DNA from: Pseudomonas graminis
GTDB taxonomy: Bacteria > Pseudomonadota > Gammaproteobacteria > Pseudomonadales > Pseudomonadaceae
Reading direction: 5' to 3'
Assembly (NCBI RefSeq): GCF_001705435.1
Contig: NZ_MDEN01000059.1
Coordinates: 124,001-188,000 of the forward strand
Length of the DNA stretch: 64,000 bases
The notes under the pieces are model-generated. The model did no database searches. It saw nothing but the letters and a program-made list of their open reading frames with translations, and was not told where the DNA came from. The position numbers and the translations under genes were made by a program. Shown in pieces: positions 52,448 through 61,512 of the stretch. Numbering within the stretch: the first letter of the stretch is position 1; each line of letters begins with the position of its first letter.

Positions 52448-54256
52448 ATGTCCAAGAAAATCTTCGTCACCGACACCATTTTGCGCGACGCCCACCAGTC
52501 CCTGCTGGCGACCCGCATGCGCACCGAGGACATGCTGCCGATCTGCGACAGGCTCGATAAAGTGGGCTACTGGTCGCTGGAAGTGTGGGGCGGTGCGACC
52601 TTCGACGCCTGCGTGCGCTTTTTGAAGGAAGACCCGTGGGAGCGCCTTCGCCAACTGCGCGCGGCGCTGCCCAACACGCGTCTGCAGATGCTGCTTCGCG
52701 GTCAGAACCTGCTGGGCTATCGACACTACAGCGATGACGTGGTCAAGGCATTCGTCGCCAAGGCAGCGGACAACGGTATCGACGTGTTCCGGATCTTCGA
52801 TGCCATGAACGACGTGCGTAATCTGCGCGTCGCGGTCGAAGCGGTGAAGGCTGCCGGGAAGCATGCTCAAGGCACCATTGCGTACACCACCAGCCCGGTG
52901 CACACCATTGGCGCGTTTGTGGCGCAAGCTAAAGAAATGGAAGCGATGGGCTGTGATTCCGTCGCGATCAAGGACATGGCCGGTCTGCTGACTCCCTATG
53001 CCACGGGCGAGCTGGTCAAGGCGCTGAAGGCCGAGCAATCGCTGCCGGTGTTCATTCACTCCCACGACACCGCGGGCCTGGCCGCGATGTGCCAACTCAA
53101 GGCCATCGAAAACGGTGCCGACCATATCGACACCGCGATCTCCAGCTTCGCCTGGGGCACCAGCCATCCGGGTACCGAATCGATGGTCGCGGCCCTGAAA
53201 GGCAGCGAATTCGACACCGGCCTGGACTTGGAGCTGCTGCAGGAAATCGGTCTGTATTTCTACGCGGTGCGTAAGAAGTATCACCAGTTTGAGAGCGAAT
53301 TCACGGCGGTCGATACCCGTGTGCAGGTCAACCAGGTCCCGGGCGGCATGATCTCCAACCTCGCCAACCAACTCAAAGAGCAGGGCGCGTTGAACCGCAT
53401 GGGCGAAGTGCTGGCCGAGATTCCGCGGGTGCGCAAAGACTTGGGCTATCCGCCGTTGGTGACCCCCACTTCACAGATCGTCGGCACCCAGGCTTTTTTC
53501 AACGTGCTGGCCGGTGAGCGCTACAAAACCATCACCAACGAAGTGAAGCTTTACCTGACTGGCGGCTACGGCAAGGCGCCAGGGCAAGTGGACGAGACCT
53601 TGCGCCGTCAAGCCATCGGCAGTGAAGAGCTGATCGATGTGCGTCCGGCCGACCTGCTCAAGCCGGAAATGACCAAGCTGCGCGGCGATATCGGCGCGTT
53701 GGCGACCACCGAAGAGGACGTGCTGACCTATGCCATGTTCCCGGACATCGGCCGCAAGTTTCTCGAAGAACGTGCGGCGGGCACGCTGGCGCCAGAGCCT
53801 TTGCTGCCGATTCCAGAGCCGGGCGCAGTCGCTAAAGCAGGCGGCGAGGGCGTTCCGACCGAATTCGTGATCGATGTTCACGGCGAAAGCTACCGCGTCG
53901 ATATCACTGGCGTGGGCGTCAAGGCCGAGGGTAAGCGCCACTTCTATCTGTCCATCGACGGCATGCCGGAAGAAGTGGTGTTCGAGCCGCTCAATGAGTT
54001 CGTTGGCAGCGGCATCGGCAAGCGTGCGCAAGCCAGCAAGCCGGGCCATGTCAGTACTTCCATGCCGGGCAATATCGTCGATGTGCTGGTGAAGGAGGGC
54101 GATGACGTTCGCGCCGGTCAGGCGGTGCTGATCACCGAAGCGATGAAGATGGAGACCGAAGTTCAGGCGGCAGTGGCCGGCAAGGTCGTGGCCATCCATG
54201 TCGCGAAAGGCGATCGCGTCAACCCAGGCGAGATTTTGATCGAAATCGAGGGCTGA
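52448..54256 (+). CDS. pycB: Pyruvate carboxylase subunit B (carboxyltransferase-BCCP; oxaloacetate decarboxylase alpha type)
   Basis: A 602-residue protein. It has an HMGL-like carboxyltransferase domain (about 1-290; TDTILRDAHQSLLATRMRTE), a conserved carboxylase domain (about 295-460) and a C-terminal biotinyl domain. Biotin should attach to Lys567 in EAMKMETEV. It transfers the carboxyl group from biotin to pyruvate, giving oxaloacetate. The start follows AAAAGGAGATCC. Homologues are often named oadA; the absence of oadB/G membrane subunits and the pairing with pycA argue for pyruvate carboxylase. Confidence 0.92.
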   Translation: MSKKIFVTDTILRDAHQSLLATRMRTEDMLPICDRLDKVGYWSLEVWGGATFDACVRFLKEDPWERLRQLRAALPNTRLQMLLRGQNLLGYRHYSDDVVKAFVAKAADNGIDVFRIFDAMNDVRNLRVAVEAVKAAGKHAQGTIAYTTSPVHTIGAFVAQAKEMEAMGCDSVAIKDMAGLLTPYATGELVKALKAEQSLPVFIHSHDTAGLAAMCQLKAIENGADHIDTAISSFAWGTSHPGTESMVAALKGSEFDTGLDLELLQEIGLYFYAVRKKYHQFESEFTAVDTRVQVNQVPGGMISNLANQLKEQGALNRMGEVLAEIPRVRKDLGYPPLVTPTSQIVGTQAFFNVLAGERYKTITNEVKLYLTGGYGKAPGQVDETLRRQAIGSEELIDVRPADLLKPEMTKLRGDIGALATTEEDVLTYAMFPDIGRKFLEERAAGTLAPEPLLPIPEPGAVAKAGGEGVPTEFVIDVHGESYRVDITGVGVKAEGKRHFYLSIDGMPEEVVFEPLNEFVGSGIGKRAQASKPGHVSTSMPGNIVDVLVKEGDDVRAGQAVLITEAMKMETEVQAAVAGKVVAIHVAKGDRVNPGEILIEIEG

Positions 54257-54322
54257 CACAGCCGCTGCAAGATTGACGGCTTGCCGCGCACAGACGCGGC
54301 AGGCTGAACGATTACCTCTGGG

Positions 54323-54348
54323 GGAGCTCTCGTGGCTCCTCTTTTTTT
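54323..54348 (+). terminator. Intrinsic terminator after pycB
   Basis: The stem GGAGC with GCTCC is followed by TCTTTTTTT, 66 bases after the pycB stop codon. Confidence 0.85.
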
Positions 54349-54389
54349 GCCTGAAGCTGGGCGCTTTAGGCTGTTTCGTTTCAACGCGC

Positions 54390-55061
54390 TCACTTGCCGC
54401 GCAGTTGCTCCAGCGTCCTGATTTGCTGGCCATCCTTGAAGTTATCCACAGCCAGCCATGCTTCGAACGCCTCCCGTATTGCCGGCCACTCGCTGTCGAT
54501 GATCGAGTACCAGGCGGTGTCCCGATTCTGCCCCTTGAACACCGCGTGTTGGCGGAATGTGCCTTCGAAGCTGAACCCGAAGCGTTCGGCCGCGCGCCTG
54601 GAGCGGGAATTGTTGGCGTTGCATTTCCATTCCAGGCGGCGATTGCCCAGCGAGAAAGATTCCTTCGCCAGGAGATAAACCGCCTCTGTTGCTTTTGGCG
54701 TGCGTTGCATCGAGGCGCCGAAGGTCACATGGCCAATTTCGATGCGCCCCGCGCTCGGGAAGATGGACATCAAGCCCAGAAAGCCGTCGATGGCGCCGGT
54801 CTGTTGATCAATGACGGTGTAGAACCACGGGTCGGTCGAGCCCTCCAGGCCTGCGAGATAGTCATCGAATGCGCCACGCTCTGGAAACGGGCCCACAAAC
54901 AGGTAATCCCACAATTTTCGGTCAGCGGCCGGGCCTTCCAGTGCCTCCCACAGGCCATCGCCATGCTGGGCGGCGTTGAGTTTTTCCAGACGGATAAAGC
55001 GTCCTTGCAGCGTGCGCGTGTTCGGCAGCCTGGCCGGTTGCCACTGAGTGAGATCCGACAT
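54390..55061 (-). CDS. GNAT-family N-acetyltransferase (RimJ/RimL type)
   Basis: A 223-residue acetyltransferase of the RimJ/RimL type (IGHVTFGASMQRTPKATEAV, NNSRSRRAAERFGFSFEGTF). The real start is ATG at 55061 (MSDLTQW) after AGGAA; the longer frame upstream reads through the neighbouring GNAT gene in another frame and is not used. It is the last gene of a three-gene unit with a second GNAT and PaiB. Substrate unknown. A DnaA-box 9-mer lies at 54442. Confidence 0.9.
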   Translation of the reverse strand: MSDLTQWQPARLPNTRTLQGRFIRLEKLNAAQHGDGLWEALEGPAADRKLWDYLFVGPFPERGAFDDYLAGLEGSTDPWFYTVIDQQTGAIDGFLGLMSIFPSAGRIEIGHVTFGASMQRTPKATEAVYLLAKESFSLGNRRLEWKCNANNSRSRRAAERFGFSFEGTFRQHAVFKGQNRDTAWYSIIDSEWPAIREAFEAWLAVDNFKDGQQIRTLEQLRGK

Positions 55062-55078
55062 ATCGAGAGTTCCTGGTC

Positions 55079-55525
55079 TTACAGCGGTTTGCGAAATTGA
55101 ATATAGCCCGGGCGGTCTGCGAGGCGCTCGTAGAGCTGAATGGCGGTTGCGTTGGTCTCGTGGGTGAGCCAATGGACTTTGTCGGCGCCGTCCCGTTTGG
55201 CGGTCGCGTAAACGTACTCGATCAGTTGGCGGCCAACGCCCGTGCCGCGCTGTTCCGGCACCACCAGCAAATCCTGCAGGTAGCAGGCATTGCCGATGCT
55301 CCAGTTGGATCGGTGATAAATGAAATGCACCATGCCCACCGCCTTGCCGTCCTGCCAGGCGAGGGCGGCGTTGGTGGGCTCGCTGCTGTCCAGAAAGCGT
55401 TGCCAAGTGCTCTGTGTGACCGCGTCAGCCAGTGTGGTTTTGTAGAAGCTCAGATAGGCATGCCATAACGGCAACCAGGCTTCTTGGTGTTCGGCGGTGA
55501 CGGGACGGATGTGGAGGTCAGACAC
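55079..55525 (-). CDS. GNAT-family N-acetyltransferase
   Basis: A 148-residue GNAT with the acetyl-CoA loop VVPEQRGTGVGRQLIEYVYA (about residues 88-107). It begins inside the end of the PaiB gene (eight-base overlap) and is followed 17 bases later by the second GNAT, so the three are co-transcribed. PaiB/GNAT pairs recall the paiAB operon, where PaiA is a polyamine acetyltransferase; similar activity here is possible but unproven. Confidence 0.9.
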   Translation of the reverse strand: MSDLHIRPVTAEHQEAWLPLWHAYLSFYKTTLADAVTQSTWQRFLDSSEPTNAALAWQDGKAVGMVHFIYHRSNWSIGNACYLQDLLVVPEQRGTGVGRQLIEYVYATAKRDGADKVHWLTHETNATAIQLYERLADRPGYIQFRKPL

Positions 55526-56159
55526 GCGGTGCTCCCTGGTTCATCAATTGAGCGATTTTCTGATCGGATGGGTCCTGGCTGAGTGCCAGGCCTTTGCTTA
55601 CCCCCGCGATGTCTGCGGCGCTGCGGTTCTGGTTAAGCTTGCGCTTGCCTTCCAGCCGCTCGACGGGGATCGCGAAGCCGACGATGCCGTTGAGCATCTT
55701 CTCGATGTAATCGGCGGGTGCGTCGCTGACCGCCCAGGGCTCGGCGCGGCTGGCTTCGTGCTTGTCGGTCAGGCCGTTGACAATCCGCAACAGTCGCGCG
55801 GGATCAGTGAACACGTCAGCACGGCCATAGGCATGCACCGCCAGATAATTCCAGGTGGGCACCACTTTGCCGTGCTCGGCCTTGGCGGCATAAAAAGAAG
55901 AGCTGATGTAGGCGTCTGCGCCCTGGAAAATCAGCAGTGCTTGCGCGCCGGTCTCCAGGGCTTTCCACTGCGGATTGGCCTTGGCCAGATGCCCATAAAG
56001 CGTGCCGTGTGGACCCTGAGTGGGTTCGAGCAACAAGGGGATATGGCTCGCTTGCAAACCGGTCTCGTCAAAAGTGACCAGTGTCGCCAGGCGCGTGCCT
56101 TCTATCTGCCGGTGCAGGCTGGCAAGGTCCTCGTCTTTGAAATAGCTGGGCGTATACAT
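55518..56159 (-). CDS. PaiB-family FMN-binding regulator
   Basis: A 213-residue FMN-binding split-barrel protein of the PaiB family (MYTPSYFKDEDLASLHRQIE at the N-terminus; AYISSSFYAAKAEHGKVVPTW near residues 86-100, both typical). It is divergent from a MocR regulator across 89 bases, a frequent arrangement in which the MocR protein controls the paiB unit. Named a transcriptional regulator by family, though some members may be flavin enzymes. Confidence 0.9.
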   Translation of the reverse strand: MYTPSYFKDEDLASLHRQIEGTRLATLVTFDETGLQASHIPLLLEPTQGPHGTLYGHLAKANPQWKALETGAQALLIFQGADAYISSSFYAAKAEHGKVVPTWNYLAVHAYGRADVFTDPARLLRIVNGLTDKHEASRAEPWAVSDAPADYIEKMLNGIVGFAIPVERLEGKRKLNQNRSAADIAGVSKGLALSQDPSDQKIAQLMNQGAPRV

Positions 56160-56248
56160 GAGATTTTCCTTGGCGGCTGAACCAATCCTAGGCAGCCTAA
56201 TGGTTCGTTGTAAGAGCCATTTATGGTCAATCTCATAGGGCCAATTCC

Positions 56249-57796
56249 ATGCACGTACCCACGCCGGCGCTGACCTTCGATTTCGCCGGCATCGCGCTGA
56301 ACCGCCGCCATGGCCTCAGCCGCCAGCTCTATCAGACCCTGCGCGAGCGTATCCTCGACGGTCGCGTACCGGGAGGCACGCGCTTGCCGGCGAGCCGGGA
56401 TCTGGCCTTGTCCCTCGGCATTTCTCGCAACAGCGTCATGCGTGCCTATGACCAGCTCTACGCGGAAGGCTTTACCGAAAGCCGTGTTGGCGATGGCACG
56501 TACGTCGCCTTGTTGAGGGAGCAACCGTCCGCTGCGAAAAAACTATCCACACAGCTGTCCACAGGGTTATCACCAAGCTTATCAACAGGTTTATCCACAA
56601 AATGGCCGACAGTAGCGGCCGAATTACCAAACAATCTTATCCACAGCACGGCGATGAACACCCTGGAACAGCATCATTTACGACCCCCGAAAAGCGGCCT
56701 GCCGAAGGCGTTTCGAACAGGGGTTCCGGCATTCGATCTGTTCCCTTTTGACACGTGGGGCAAGCTGCACGCGGCTTTCTGGCGTAAGCCGGGCTTGCAA
56801 CATCTGGGCTATGGCGACCCGGCCGGCGAATGGCGTTTGCGGGAGCTGATCGCGGCTTATTTGAGGACGTCCCGCGATCTTCGCTGCGCACCTGAGCAAA
56901 TTGTGATCACCAATGGCGCGCAGCAGGCGATAACCCTTTGTGCACAGCTGCTGCTGGAGCCGGGCGACGTGGTGGCCATCGAAAATCCGGGGTACCGCGC
57001 GGCCGGTCACGCCTTCGGAGTGGCTGGCGCAACGTTGCAGGGCATGGCGGTTGACGCCGAGGGCATGCGCAGTCCGGGGCGCGACGACTCAGGCTGCAAG
57101 TTGGCGTACGTGACGCCCTCTCATCAATACCCGATGGGCGTGACCATGAGTCTGGCGCGGCGGCTGGAACTGCTCGCGTGGGCCGAGCGCAATCAGGGCT
57201 GGATCGTCGAAGACGACTACGACGGCGAATACCGCTACAGCGGTGCCCCGCTGGCGCCGTTGGCAGCGCTGGATCGTAGCGGTCGCGTGCTGTATGTCGG
57301 GACCTTCGGCAAGGTCGCGTTTCCGGCCCTGCGTCTGGGTTATCTGGTGTTGCCGCGCAACCTGGTAGAGCCGTTCAGTCGGCGACGGGCCGTGGACATG
57401 CGTCATTCCGAGATCGGCACGCAAATGGTCATGGCCGAGTTCATCGCGGCGGGTCACTTTCAGCGGCACATCCGTCGCATGCGCCGGGCTGCCTTGAGTC
57501 GACGTGACGCATTACTGGCCGACTGGCCCCATGAACTTGCGGGTTGCAGCCCGATGATCAAGCCGGTTGCAGGGCTGCATGTCACGGTCGCGGTGGACAC
57601 GTTAGAGCGTGAGACGGAACTGGTGACCAAAGCGGAAAGTGTCGGGGTCGAGGTCGCGCCGTTGAGTGAGTACTGGCTGCCGGAGTCAGAGACGCCGATG
57701 GATGATCGGGCCGGGCTGGTGTTGGGATTTGCGGCGGTGCCTGAGGCCGACATCGCCTCGGCGCTGGCGCGGTTGCGAAGCGTCTGGCGGGTTTGA
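56249..57796 (+). CDS. MocR-type (GntR HTH-aminotransferase) regulator
   Basis: A 515-residue PdxR/MocR-type regulator with a GntR winged HTH (about 20-88; GISRNSVMRAYDQLYAEGFT) and a PLP-dependent aminotransferase-like domain (about 150-512). The PLP lysine is predicted to be Lys355 in GTFGKVAFPA. The linker (about 93-140) is odd: residues 99-118 are five LST[Q/G/K]-type repeats encoded by five 12-base tandem repeats at 56543-56602, each close to the DnaA box. It probably regulates the divergent paiB unit in response to a PLP-linked metabolite. Confidence 0.92.
   Translation: MHVPTPALTFDFAGIALNRRHGLSRQLYQTLRERILDGRVPGGTRLPASRDLALSLGISRNSVMRAYDQLYAEGFTESRVGDGTYVALLREQPSAAKKLSTQLSTGLSPSLSTGLSTKWPTVAAELPNNLIHSTAMNTLEQHHLRPPKSGLPKAFRTGVPAFDLFPFDTWGKLHAAFWRKPGLQHLGYGDPAGEWRLRELIAAYLRTSRDLRCAPEQIVITNGAQQAITLCAQLLLEPGDVVAIENPGYRAAGHAFGVAGATLQGMAVDAEGMRSPGRDDSGCKLAYVTPSHQYPMGVTMSLARRLELLAWAERNQGWIVEDDYDGEYRYSGAPLAPLAALDRSGRVLYVGTFGKVAFPALRLGYLVLPRNLVEPFSRRRAVDMRHSEIGTQMVMAEFIAAGHFQRHIRRMRRAALSRRDALLADWPHELAGCSPMIKPVAGLHVTVAVDTLERETELVTKAESVGVEVAPLSEYWLPESETPMDDRAGLVLGFAAVPEADIASALARLRSVWRV
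56543..56602 (+). repeat. Five 12-base tandem repeats in the MocR linker
   Basis: CTATCCACACAG, CTGTCCACAGGG, TTATCACCAAGC, TTATCAACAGGT and TTATCCACAAAA follow each other without gaps and encode LSTQ, LSTG, LSPS, LSTG and LSTK. All derive from a TTATCCACA-like unit. An isolated further copy lies at 56637-56645. Confidence 0.85.
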
Positions 57797-57887
57797 GGGT
57801 GCTGAAGCCGGTGGCGGCGTCGGCGCGTCATCCAGCAGACACCGGCGTATACTCGCGCCCATCGCAATCCTTCTCCGAGATACGCCC

Positions 57888-59099
57888 ATGAGTCTTCTTC
57901 TCTCTGCGGCGCCGCAGCGCAAGCTTGGCGCGCCGCTGATCGCCTTCCTCTTGTTGGTGGTCGGCGCTCTTTTCCTGCAATCGGCCGTTGGCGGCAGGCA
58001 AGTGCTATTACTGATCGTTGGCGCCGCGCTGGGCCTGACGCTCTATCACGCTGCGTTCGGCTTCACCTCGGCCTGGCGGGTATTTATCAACGAGCGACGC
58101 GGTGCCGGTTTACGCGCGCAAATGGTGATGCTGGCCGTCGCGGTGGTGCTGTTTTTCCCCGCGCTGGGTGCCGGTACGCTGTTCGGCACGCCGGTCACCG
58201 GCCTCGTGGCCCCGGCCGGTGTGTCCGTAGTCTTCGGCGCCTTCATCTTCGGCATCGGCATGCAAATGGGCGGCGGCTGTGCGTCTGGCACGCTGTTCAC
58301 CGTCGGCGGCGGCAATGCGAGGATGCTCGTGACCCTGCTGTTCTTCATCATTGGCTCGCTGATCGCCACCCATCACGTCGATTGGTGGTTCTCGCTGCCG
58401 TCGTTTCCTGCCACCTCCATCGTCAAAAGCTTCGGTGTGATGCCCGCGCTGCTCACGAGCCTGGCCCTGTTCGCGGTCATCGCCCTTGTGACCGTCAAGC
58501 TGGAAAAGCGTCGGCATGGGGAGCTGGAAGCGGCCGTCACCAGTGAGCACGTTGGCTTGCGCCGTTTCCTCCGTGGCCCTTGGCCGCTGGTGTGGGGCGC
58601 GGTAGGGTTGGCGCTGCTCAATTACGCCACGCTGGCATTGGCAGGTCGTCCCTGGGGAATCACCTCGGCTTTCGCGCTGTGGGGCGCAAAGGTCGCCGGT
58701 GGTTTGGGCGTGGATGTAGGCAGCTGGCCGTTTTGGCAGATGCCAGCAAACGCCAAGGCGTTGGCCGCGCCGGTGTGGGAGGACATCACCACCGTCATGG
58801 ACATCGGCATCATGCTGGGTGCGGCAGTGGCGGCGGGTCTTGCAGGACGATTCGCCCCTAGTCTGAAAATCCCGACGCGCTCGTTGATCGCGGCAGTGAT
58901 TGGTGGGCTCTTGCTGGGGTACGGTTCACGCCTGGCGTACGGCTGCAACATCGGCGCTTACTTCAGCGGCATCGCTTCAGGCAGCGTGCACGGCTGGCTT
59001 TGGCTGGTCGCTGCCTTCGCAGGCAACGCAGTGGGCGTGAGGATTCGGCCGTTCTTCTTTGCGGGTGAGCGTCGGCCCGCTGTATTGACCGGATGCTGA
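57888..59099 (+). CDS. YeeE/YedE (TsuA-like) sulfur-compound transporter
   Basis: A 403-residue polytopic membrane protein of the YeeE/YedE family, which imports thiosulfate (TsuA) or related sulfur compounds. The two family cysteines are present: Cys131 in MGGGCASGTLF and Cys353 in AYGCNIGAYFSG. The ATG at 57888 (MSLLLSAAPQ) is used; the longer frame overlaps the MocR gene in another frame and has no independent start signal. No TusA/YeeD-like partner is adjacent. Selenium transport is an alternative. Confidence 0.87.
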   Translation: MSLLLSAAPQRKLGAPLIAFLLLVVGALFLQSAVGGRQVLLLIVGAALGLTLYHAAFGFTSAWRVFINERRGAGLRAQMVMLAVAVVLFFPALGAGTLFGTPVTGLVAPAGVSVVFGAFIFGIGMQMGGGCASGTLFTVGGGNARMLVTLLFFIIGSLIATHHVDWWFSLPSFPATSIVKSFGVMPALLTSLALFAVIALVTVKLEKRRHGELEAAVTSEHVGLRRFLRGPWPLVWGAVGLALLNYATLALAGRPWGITSAFALWGAKVAGGLGVDVGSWPFWQMPANAKALAAPVWEDITTVMDIGIMLGAAVAAGLAGRFAPSLKIPTRSLIAAVIGGLLLGYGSRLAYGCNIGAYFSGIASGSVHGWLWLVAAFAGNAVGVRIRPFFFAGERRPAVLTGC

Positions 59100-59122
59100 T
59101 CGAGTGATCTAAAGGAAGGAGG

Positions 59123-59150
59123 GCGCTTGCCCGCGATTGCGGGCAAGCGC
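59123..59150. repeat. Perfect palindromic hairpin between convergent genes
   Basis: GCGCTTGCCCGC and GCGGGCAAGCGC form a perfect 12-base stem with a four-base loop between the YeeE-type gene and tkt, both of which end here. No T-run follows; it may be a bidirectional transcript end or a REP-like unit. Confidence 0.6.
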
Positions 59151-59163
59151 ACTTAAGCAGGAT

Positions 59164-61275
59164 TTAACCGGCGATTTGCTCTTTCGCCCGCTTGGCGATG
59201 TTTTCCGCCGTGAATCCGTATTTGGCCTGCAGTTTGTCGATGGGAGCCGACGCACCGAAGGTGTTCATCACGATCTTCGCGCCGGTCTGACCGACATACC
59301 GATCCCAGCCCACCGGCCCTGCCTGCTCCACCACCACCCGGGCTTTGACGTCCGGGGGCAGCACGCCGTCGCGATAGGCCTTGTCCTGATCCTCGAACAG
59401 TTCCCAGCTCGGCATCGACACCACTCGCGCCGCGACCCCCTCGGCTTTGAGCTTCTCGAACGCCTCGACGGTCATGCCGACCTCGCTACCAGTGGCAATC
59501 AGGATGACGTCCACTTTGCCTTCCACCGCATCGGCCAGCACATAAGCGCCTTTGGTTAAGCCCTTGGCGCTCGCGTACTTCGAGCGATCAAGGGTTGGCA
59601 GCGGCTGACGCGACAGCACCAGGCACGACGGCCTGCTGGTTTGCGCCAGTGCAATTTTCCAGGCTTGGGCCGTTTCGTTGGCATCGCCCGGACGAATCGT
59701 CAGCACACCCGGTGTCGCACGCAGCTGAGTCAGTTGCTCGATAGGCTGGTGGGTCGGACCGTCCTCGCCGACGCCAATGGAGTCATGGGTAAAGACGAAG
59801 ATAACCGGCAATTCCATGATCGACGCCAGACGGATCGGTGGCTTCATGTAATCGCTGAACACCAGAAAGGTCGAGGTATACGGGCGGATGTATGACAGAG
59901 CCAGGCCATTGGCAATGGAACCCATGGCATGTTCGCGGATACCGAAGTGAAGGTTTCGACCGCCGTAATTGCCTGCTTCGAAGCTGCCTGCACCATCAAA
60001 CGTCAGATTGGTTTTGGTCGACGGCGAAAGGTCGGCCGAGCCACCGATCAGCCAAGGGATTTGCTCGGCAAATGCATTCAGCACCTTGCCACCGGAAGCG
60101 CGCGAGGCGATGCCTTTGGCATCCGCTTCAAAACGCATCTGCTTGTCCTGCCAGCCTTCGGGCATTTCACCGGCACGCATGCGCTTGAGCTGATCAGCGA
60201 GGTCGGGCTGGTCCTTTTCAAACTGGTTGAAGGTCGCCAGCCAGGCGTCGTAATCGCTGCCGCCGCGTTCCAGCAATGCATCACGCAGGCAATGGCGGGC
60301 ATCTTCCGGCACCAGGAAGCTGCTGTTTTCATCCCAGCCGTAGGCTTTTTTCGTCAGCTTGATTTCGTCATCGCCCAGCGGTTCGCCGTGGGCGGCAGAC
60401 GTGTTGTGCTTATTGGGAGAACCGAAGCCAATGATGCTGTCGACCACGATCAAGGTCGGTGCATCGCTGGTTTGCTGAAAGGTCTGCAGCGCTTTTGCCA
60501 GGGCGTTGGCGTCGTTGGCGTCTTTGACGTGCAGGGTTTTCCAGCCGTAGCCCTCGAAACGCTTCTGCACATCGTCGCTGTAAGCCAGCTCGGTGTGGCC
60601 TTCGATGCTGATGGTGTTGTTGTCGTAGATCCAGCACAGGTTCGACAGCTTCAAATGTCCGGCAAGTGAAGCCGCTTCTGCGGTGACGCCTTCCATCATG
60701 TCGCCATCGCCACACAGCACGTAAACGCTGTAATCGAACAGCGTAGCGCCGGGCTTGTTGAAGTGCTCGCCCAGCCAGCGCTCGCCCATCGCCATGCCGA
60801 CGCTGTTGGCGCAACCTTGGCCCAGCGGGCCAGTGGTGGTCTCTACGCCGGTGGTCATGCGGTATTCAGGATGGCCCGGAGTTTTGGAGTCCATCTGACG
60901 AAACTGCTTGATGTCCTCGAGGCTCACCGCAGGCTTGCCCGATGGTTTGCCGTGCTCGTCGATCTCGATCACACCTGCCAGGTGCAGCAGCGAATAAACC
61001 AGCATCGAAGCGTGACCGACCGATAGCACAAAGCGGTCCCGGTTTGGCCAGTCAGGGTGTTCCGGGTGATAACGCAGGAAATCTTTCCACAGCGTGTAGC
61101 CGACAGGTGCCAGCGCCATAGGCGTGCCGGGGTGGCCGGAATTGGCTTTCTGCACGGCATCCATGGCCAGGGTGCGAATGGTATTGATGGTCAGTTGGTC
61201 GCGGTCGGTGTGCGGCGTGAACGTGCGCGCAGCGCCTGATCGTTCGGTGGAGGGAGTATTGGCAGACGAGCTCAT
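59164..61275 (-). CDS. tkt: Transketolase
   Basis: A 703-residue thiamine-diphosphate enzyme of the pentose phosphate pathway. The ThDP motif is GDGDMMEGVTAEAASLAGHL (about 183-202), and the N-terminal NSGHPGTPMALAPVGYTLWK and HDSIGVGEDGPTHQP are diagnostic. The start at 61275 follows GAGGAG. It is longer and differs in sequence from the usual Pseudomonas tktA linked to epd/pgk, so it is probably a second transketolase. It stands alone; its regulation is unknown. Confidence 0.92.
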   Translation of the reverse strand: MSSSANTPSTERSGAARTFTPHTDRDQLTINTIRTLAMDAVQKANSGHPGTPMALAPVGYTLWKDFLRYHPEHPDWPNRDRFVLSVGHASMLVYSLLHLAGVIEIDEHGKPSGKPAVSLEDIKQFRQMDSKTPGHPEYRMTTGVETTTGPLGQGCANSVGMAMGERWLGEHFNKPGATLFDYSVYVLCGDGDMMEGVTAEAASLAGHLKLSNLCWIYDNNTISIEGHTELAYSDDVQKRFEGYGWKTLHVKDANDANALAKALQTFQQTSDAPTLIVVDSIIGFGSPNKHNTSAAHGEPLGDDEIKLTKKAYGWDENSSFLVPEDARHCLRDALLERGGSDYDAWLATFNQFEKDQPDLADQLKRMRAGEMPEGWQDKQMRFEADAKGIASRASGGKVLNAFAEQIPWLIGGSADLSPSTKTNLTFDGAGSFEAGNYGGRNLHFGIREHAMGSIANGLALSYIRPYTSTFLVFSDYMKPPIRLASIMELPVIFVFTHDSIGVGEDGPTHQPIEQLTQLRATPGVLTIRPGDANETAQAWKIALAQTSRPSCLVLSRQPLPTLDRSKYASAKGLTKGAYVLADAVEGKVDVILIATGSEVGMTVEAFEKLKAEGVAARVVSMPSWELFEDQDKAYRDGVLPPDVKARVVVEQAGPVGWDRYVGQTGAKIVMNTFGASAPIDKLQAKYGFTAENIAKRAKEQIAG

Positions 61276-61512
61276 TAACGTTCTCCTCGTGACGGGTAGC
61301 TGAAACATCCAGATAGGTGTTGAGCACAGGGAGGGCGTTATCGTTCCATGAACAATCTGTCAGCCGGCTCGGGGGAGAACCGATTCAGCTTTCCTAGAGT
61401 AATTGGTTACATTTAGCCTGTGGTCGTAACGAACGAACTTGCCTGCAGGTATTCGAAGCTGTGGGTCGAGCCTTTGCCGACTGATTCAACGTATTGCGAC
61501 GGGGGGTGGCTT

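Noticed and set aside
55062..55406. N-terminal extension of the RimL-type GNAT.
   Set aside because: It overlaps the other GNAT gene in a different frame and is very Arg-rich; the start at 55061 has AGGAA and gives a normal-length protein.
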